Source: Pseudomonadota bacterium (lineage in GTDB: Bacteria > Pseudomonadota > Alphaproteobacteria > Rhizobiales > Kaistiaceae). From it: DNA of 7,460 nucleotides. The DNA lies in the NCBI GenBank assembly GCA_023433185.1, contig JAEZEN010000232.1, positions 1-7,460 on the forward strand. The letters run 5' to 3'. The translations under genes were made by a program, and so were the position numbers. This document shows positions 6,450 through 7,460 of this stretch, in pieces (positions within the stretch are counted from its first letter, which is position 1; the number at the start of each line of letters is the position of its first letter). The notes beneath the pieces were generated by a model. It saw only the letters and a list, made by a program, of their open reading frames with translations. It was not told the origin of the DNA and ran no database searches.

Positions 6450-7145
6450 TCAGGCGCCGCGGAAGCCGCGGGCGCGGGCGGCGGCGACCGCCGCATCCCT
6501 GACGGCGGGATCGTCGGCCTGGCCGTCGGCCAGCCCGTTGAGACCGGACAGTTCGCGGCGGCCGCCGATGGCGACGAGGGTGACGTCCTTCGCCTGTCCC
6601 GGCTCGAAGCGGACGGCGGTGCCGGCGGGGATGTCGAGCCGGAAGCCGAAGGCGGCGGCGCGGTCGAACTCGAGCGCGCGGTTCACCTCGAAGAAGTGGA
6701 AATGGCTGCCGATCTGTACCGGGCGATCGCCGGTATTGACGACCGGGAGGGTCGTCTTGGCCTTGCCGGCATTCAGCTCGATCACCCCCTCGCCGGCGAT
6801 GATGGCGCCGGGTTCGGCGGGCTCCCCCGCTCCGGCGTCGCCGCCCCGGATGGGGTCGTGTACCGTGACCAGCTTCGTGCCGTCGGGGAACGTCGCCTCG
6901 ACCTGGAGCATCGGCACCATCGCTGGCACGCCGGGCATAACGTCGTCGGCGGTGAGGATCGTCGACCCGAACGCCATCATCTCGGCGACCGAGCGGCCAT
7001 CGCGTGCCCCTTCGAGAATCTCGTCGGCGATCAGGGCGACCGCCTCCGGGTGATTGAGCCGCAGGCCTCTCGCGCGGCGCTTCCGGGCGAGTTCCGCCGC
7101 GGTGAAGATGGTCAGTCGTTCCAGTTCGGTCGGGGTGAGGAGCAT
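6450..7145 (-). CDS. ureAB: Fused urease gamma-beta subunit (UreAB)
   Basis: One 231-residue reading frame carries both small urease subunits. Residues 1-100 are the gamma subunit: LTPTELERL at the N terminus, [17 protein letters not shown] (27-43) and [19 protein letters not shown] (56-74), ending in VTVHDPI (93-99). A Gly/Ala/Glu linker (100-112) joins this to the beta subunit: [16 protein letters not shown] (112-127), [19 protein letters not shown] (137-155) and [16 protein letters not shown] (169-184). A short tail follows (212-231, ending ARARGFRGA) that resembles, from memory, the C-terminal extension of the fused Helicobacter UreA. The ATG at 7145 has AAAGG at 7157-7153, 7 nt upstream. 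It lies 25 nt after ureF and 13 nt before ureC. Fusion is known in Helicobacter and some alphaproteobacteria. No stop or frameshift separates the two parts, so this is a true fusion. Confidence 0.95.
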   Translation of the reverse strand: MLLTPTELERLTIFTAAELARKRRARGLRLNHPEAVALIADEILEGARDGRSVAEMMAFGSTILTADDVMPGVPAMVPMLQVEATFPDGTKLVTVHDPIRGGDAGAGEPAEPGAIIAGEGVIELNAGKAKTTLPVVNTGDRPVQIGSHFHFFEVNRALEFDRAAAFGFRLDIPAGTAVRFEPGQAKDVTLVAIGGRRELSGLNGLADGQADDPAVRDAAVAAARARGFRGA

Positions 7146-7170
7146 CGCTCGGCCTTTGATCGTTCCGCGG

Positions 7171-7460
7171 TCAGTTGGCGAACAGGCGCTGGCCGCTCTC
7201 GCCGTGGCGCATGACGGCGATCTCGGCGAGCGGCACGAAGCTTGAGAGGGCTTGGCCTTCGGTGACCGTGGCGGCAGCCACGTCCTCGACCGTGGCAAGG
7301 AGGCGCGTCGTCATTGCCTGTGCGTCCAGTGCGCCGATGGCCCCGAGGCGGATGGCGGCGGCCATCAGCGCGGAGACGAGGCCGTAGCCCCCCACGGCCA
7401 CGGCCTCCTCCTCGGCGAGGCCGAGCGCCCGCCAGAGGCAGCCCTGGACGACGGCGACGT
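7171..7460 (-). CDS. ureF: Urease accessory protein UreF, C-terminal part (5' end outside window)
   Basis: The minus-strand frame is open from the window edge to a TGA at 7173-7171, giving 95 C-terminal residues. They show the UreF family ending: [20 protein letters not shown], then [20 protein letters not shown] with the helical run typical of UreF, and the C-terminal [20 protein letters not shown] motif (last 22 residues, shown to 20), which in characterised UreF contributes to binding UreD/UreH and the UreG dimer. UreF is the all-helical adaptor between UreD and UreG in the nickel insertion complex. A GTG at 7401 is internal and not the start, since homology continues upstream of it. The gene is the first visible in the operon, 25 nt before ureAB; the N-terminal part and any ureE lie beyond the window. 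Confidence 0.9.
   Translation of the reverse strand, partial: VAVVQGCLWRALGLAEEEAVAVGGYGLVSALMAAAIRLGAIGALDAQAMTTRLLATVEDVAAATVTEGQALSSFVPLAEIAVMRHGESGQRLFAN

Noticed and set aside
4850..6502. Long plus-strand open frame of 550 codons opposite ureC
   Set aside because: It is antisense to a clear urease gene in high-GC DNA, where stop codons are rare. The translation is rich in Val, Gly, Asp, Arg and Ala and shows no family motif.
6717..6733. Near-palindrome containing GGGCGATCGCC inside ureAB, similar to the one at 3192-3205
   Set aside because: It is inside a conserved coding stretch ([10 protein letters not shown]) and is explained by codons; a shared GCGATCGC core is common in GC-rich genomes.
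7171..7401. Complete small 76-residue gene starting at GTG 7401
   Set aside because: Homology to UreF continues upstream of the GTG to the window edge, so the codon is internal to a truncated ureF.

Overview
The window is GC-rich and densely coded. Codon use, strong third-position G/C bias and protein style suggest an alphaproteobacterium, probably of the Hyphomicrobiales or Rhodospirillales type; that placement is inferred from style, not from a marker gene. I see no tRNA, rRNA, CRISPR array, insertion sequence or phage gene.

Left part (1-3184): a small regulator/enzyme locus. An AraC-type regulator (1-521, minus strand; its C-terminal DNA-binding half lies outside the window) is transcribed away from two plus-strand enzyme genes across a 131-bp divergent intergenic region that contains inverted repeats. 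The first enzyme (653-1900) is a DUF1479/YbiU-type protein, an Fe(II)/2-oxoglutarate oxygenase-like fold with a visible HxD...H metal triad. The second (2015-3184) is a Gfo/Idh/MocA-family NAD(P)-dependent oxidoreductase with an intact Rossmann glycine motif, a DKP motif and the GDIGTH motif. The layout suggests a small catabolic module, possibly for a sugar, polyol or related compound, controlled by the AraC protein. The substrate cannot be read from the sequence.

Right part (3206-7460): a nickel urease operon on the minus strand, read from right to left as ureF (3' part only) - ureAB (fused gamma and beta subunits) - ureC - ureG - ureD. Gaps are 25, 13 and 4 nt, and ureG and ureD share a 4-nt ATGA overlap, so this is a tightly coupled operon. 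UreAB and UreC form the enzyme; UreD, UreF and UreG (with UreE, if present outside the window) insert nickel. All recognised nickel-binding and catalytic residues of UreC are present. However, the segment between the HxH nickel ligands and the carbamylated lysine is three residues shorter than in classical ureases and lacks the usual ATTxTPG-like stretch, and a second active-site alanine is replaced by glycine. With the fused ureAB and the gene order F-AB-C-G-D, this points to a divergent branch of bacterial urease.

The two halves converge: the oxidoreductase and ureD stop codons are 21 bp apart, and a perfect 14-bp palindrome sits in that gap and may act as a bidirectional transcription end.
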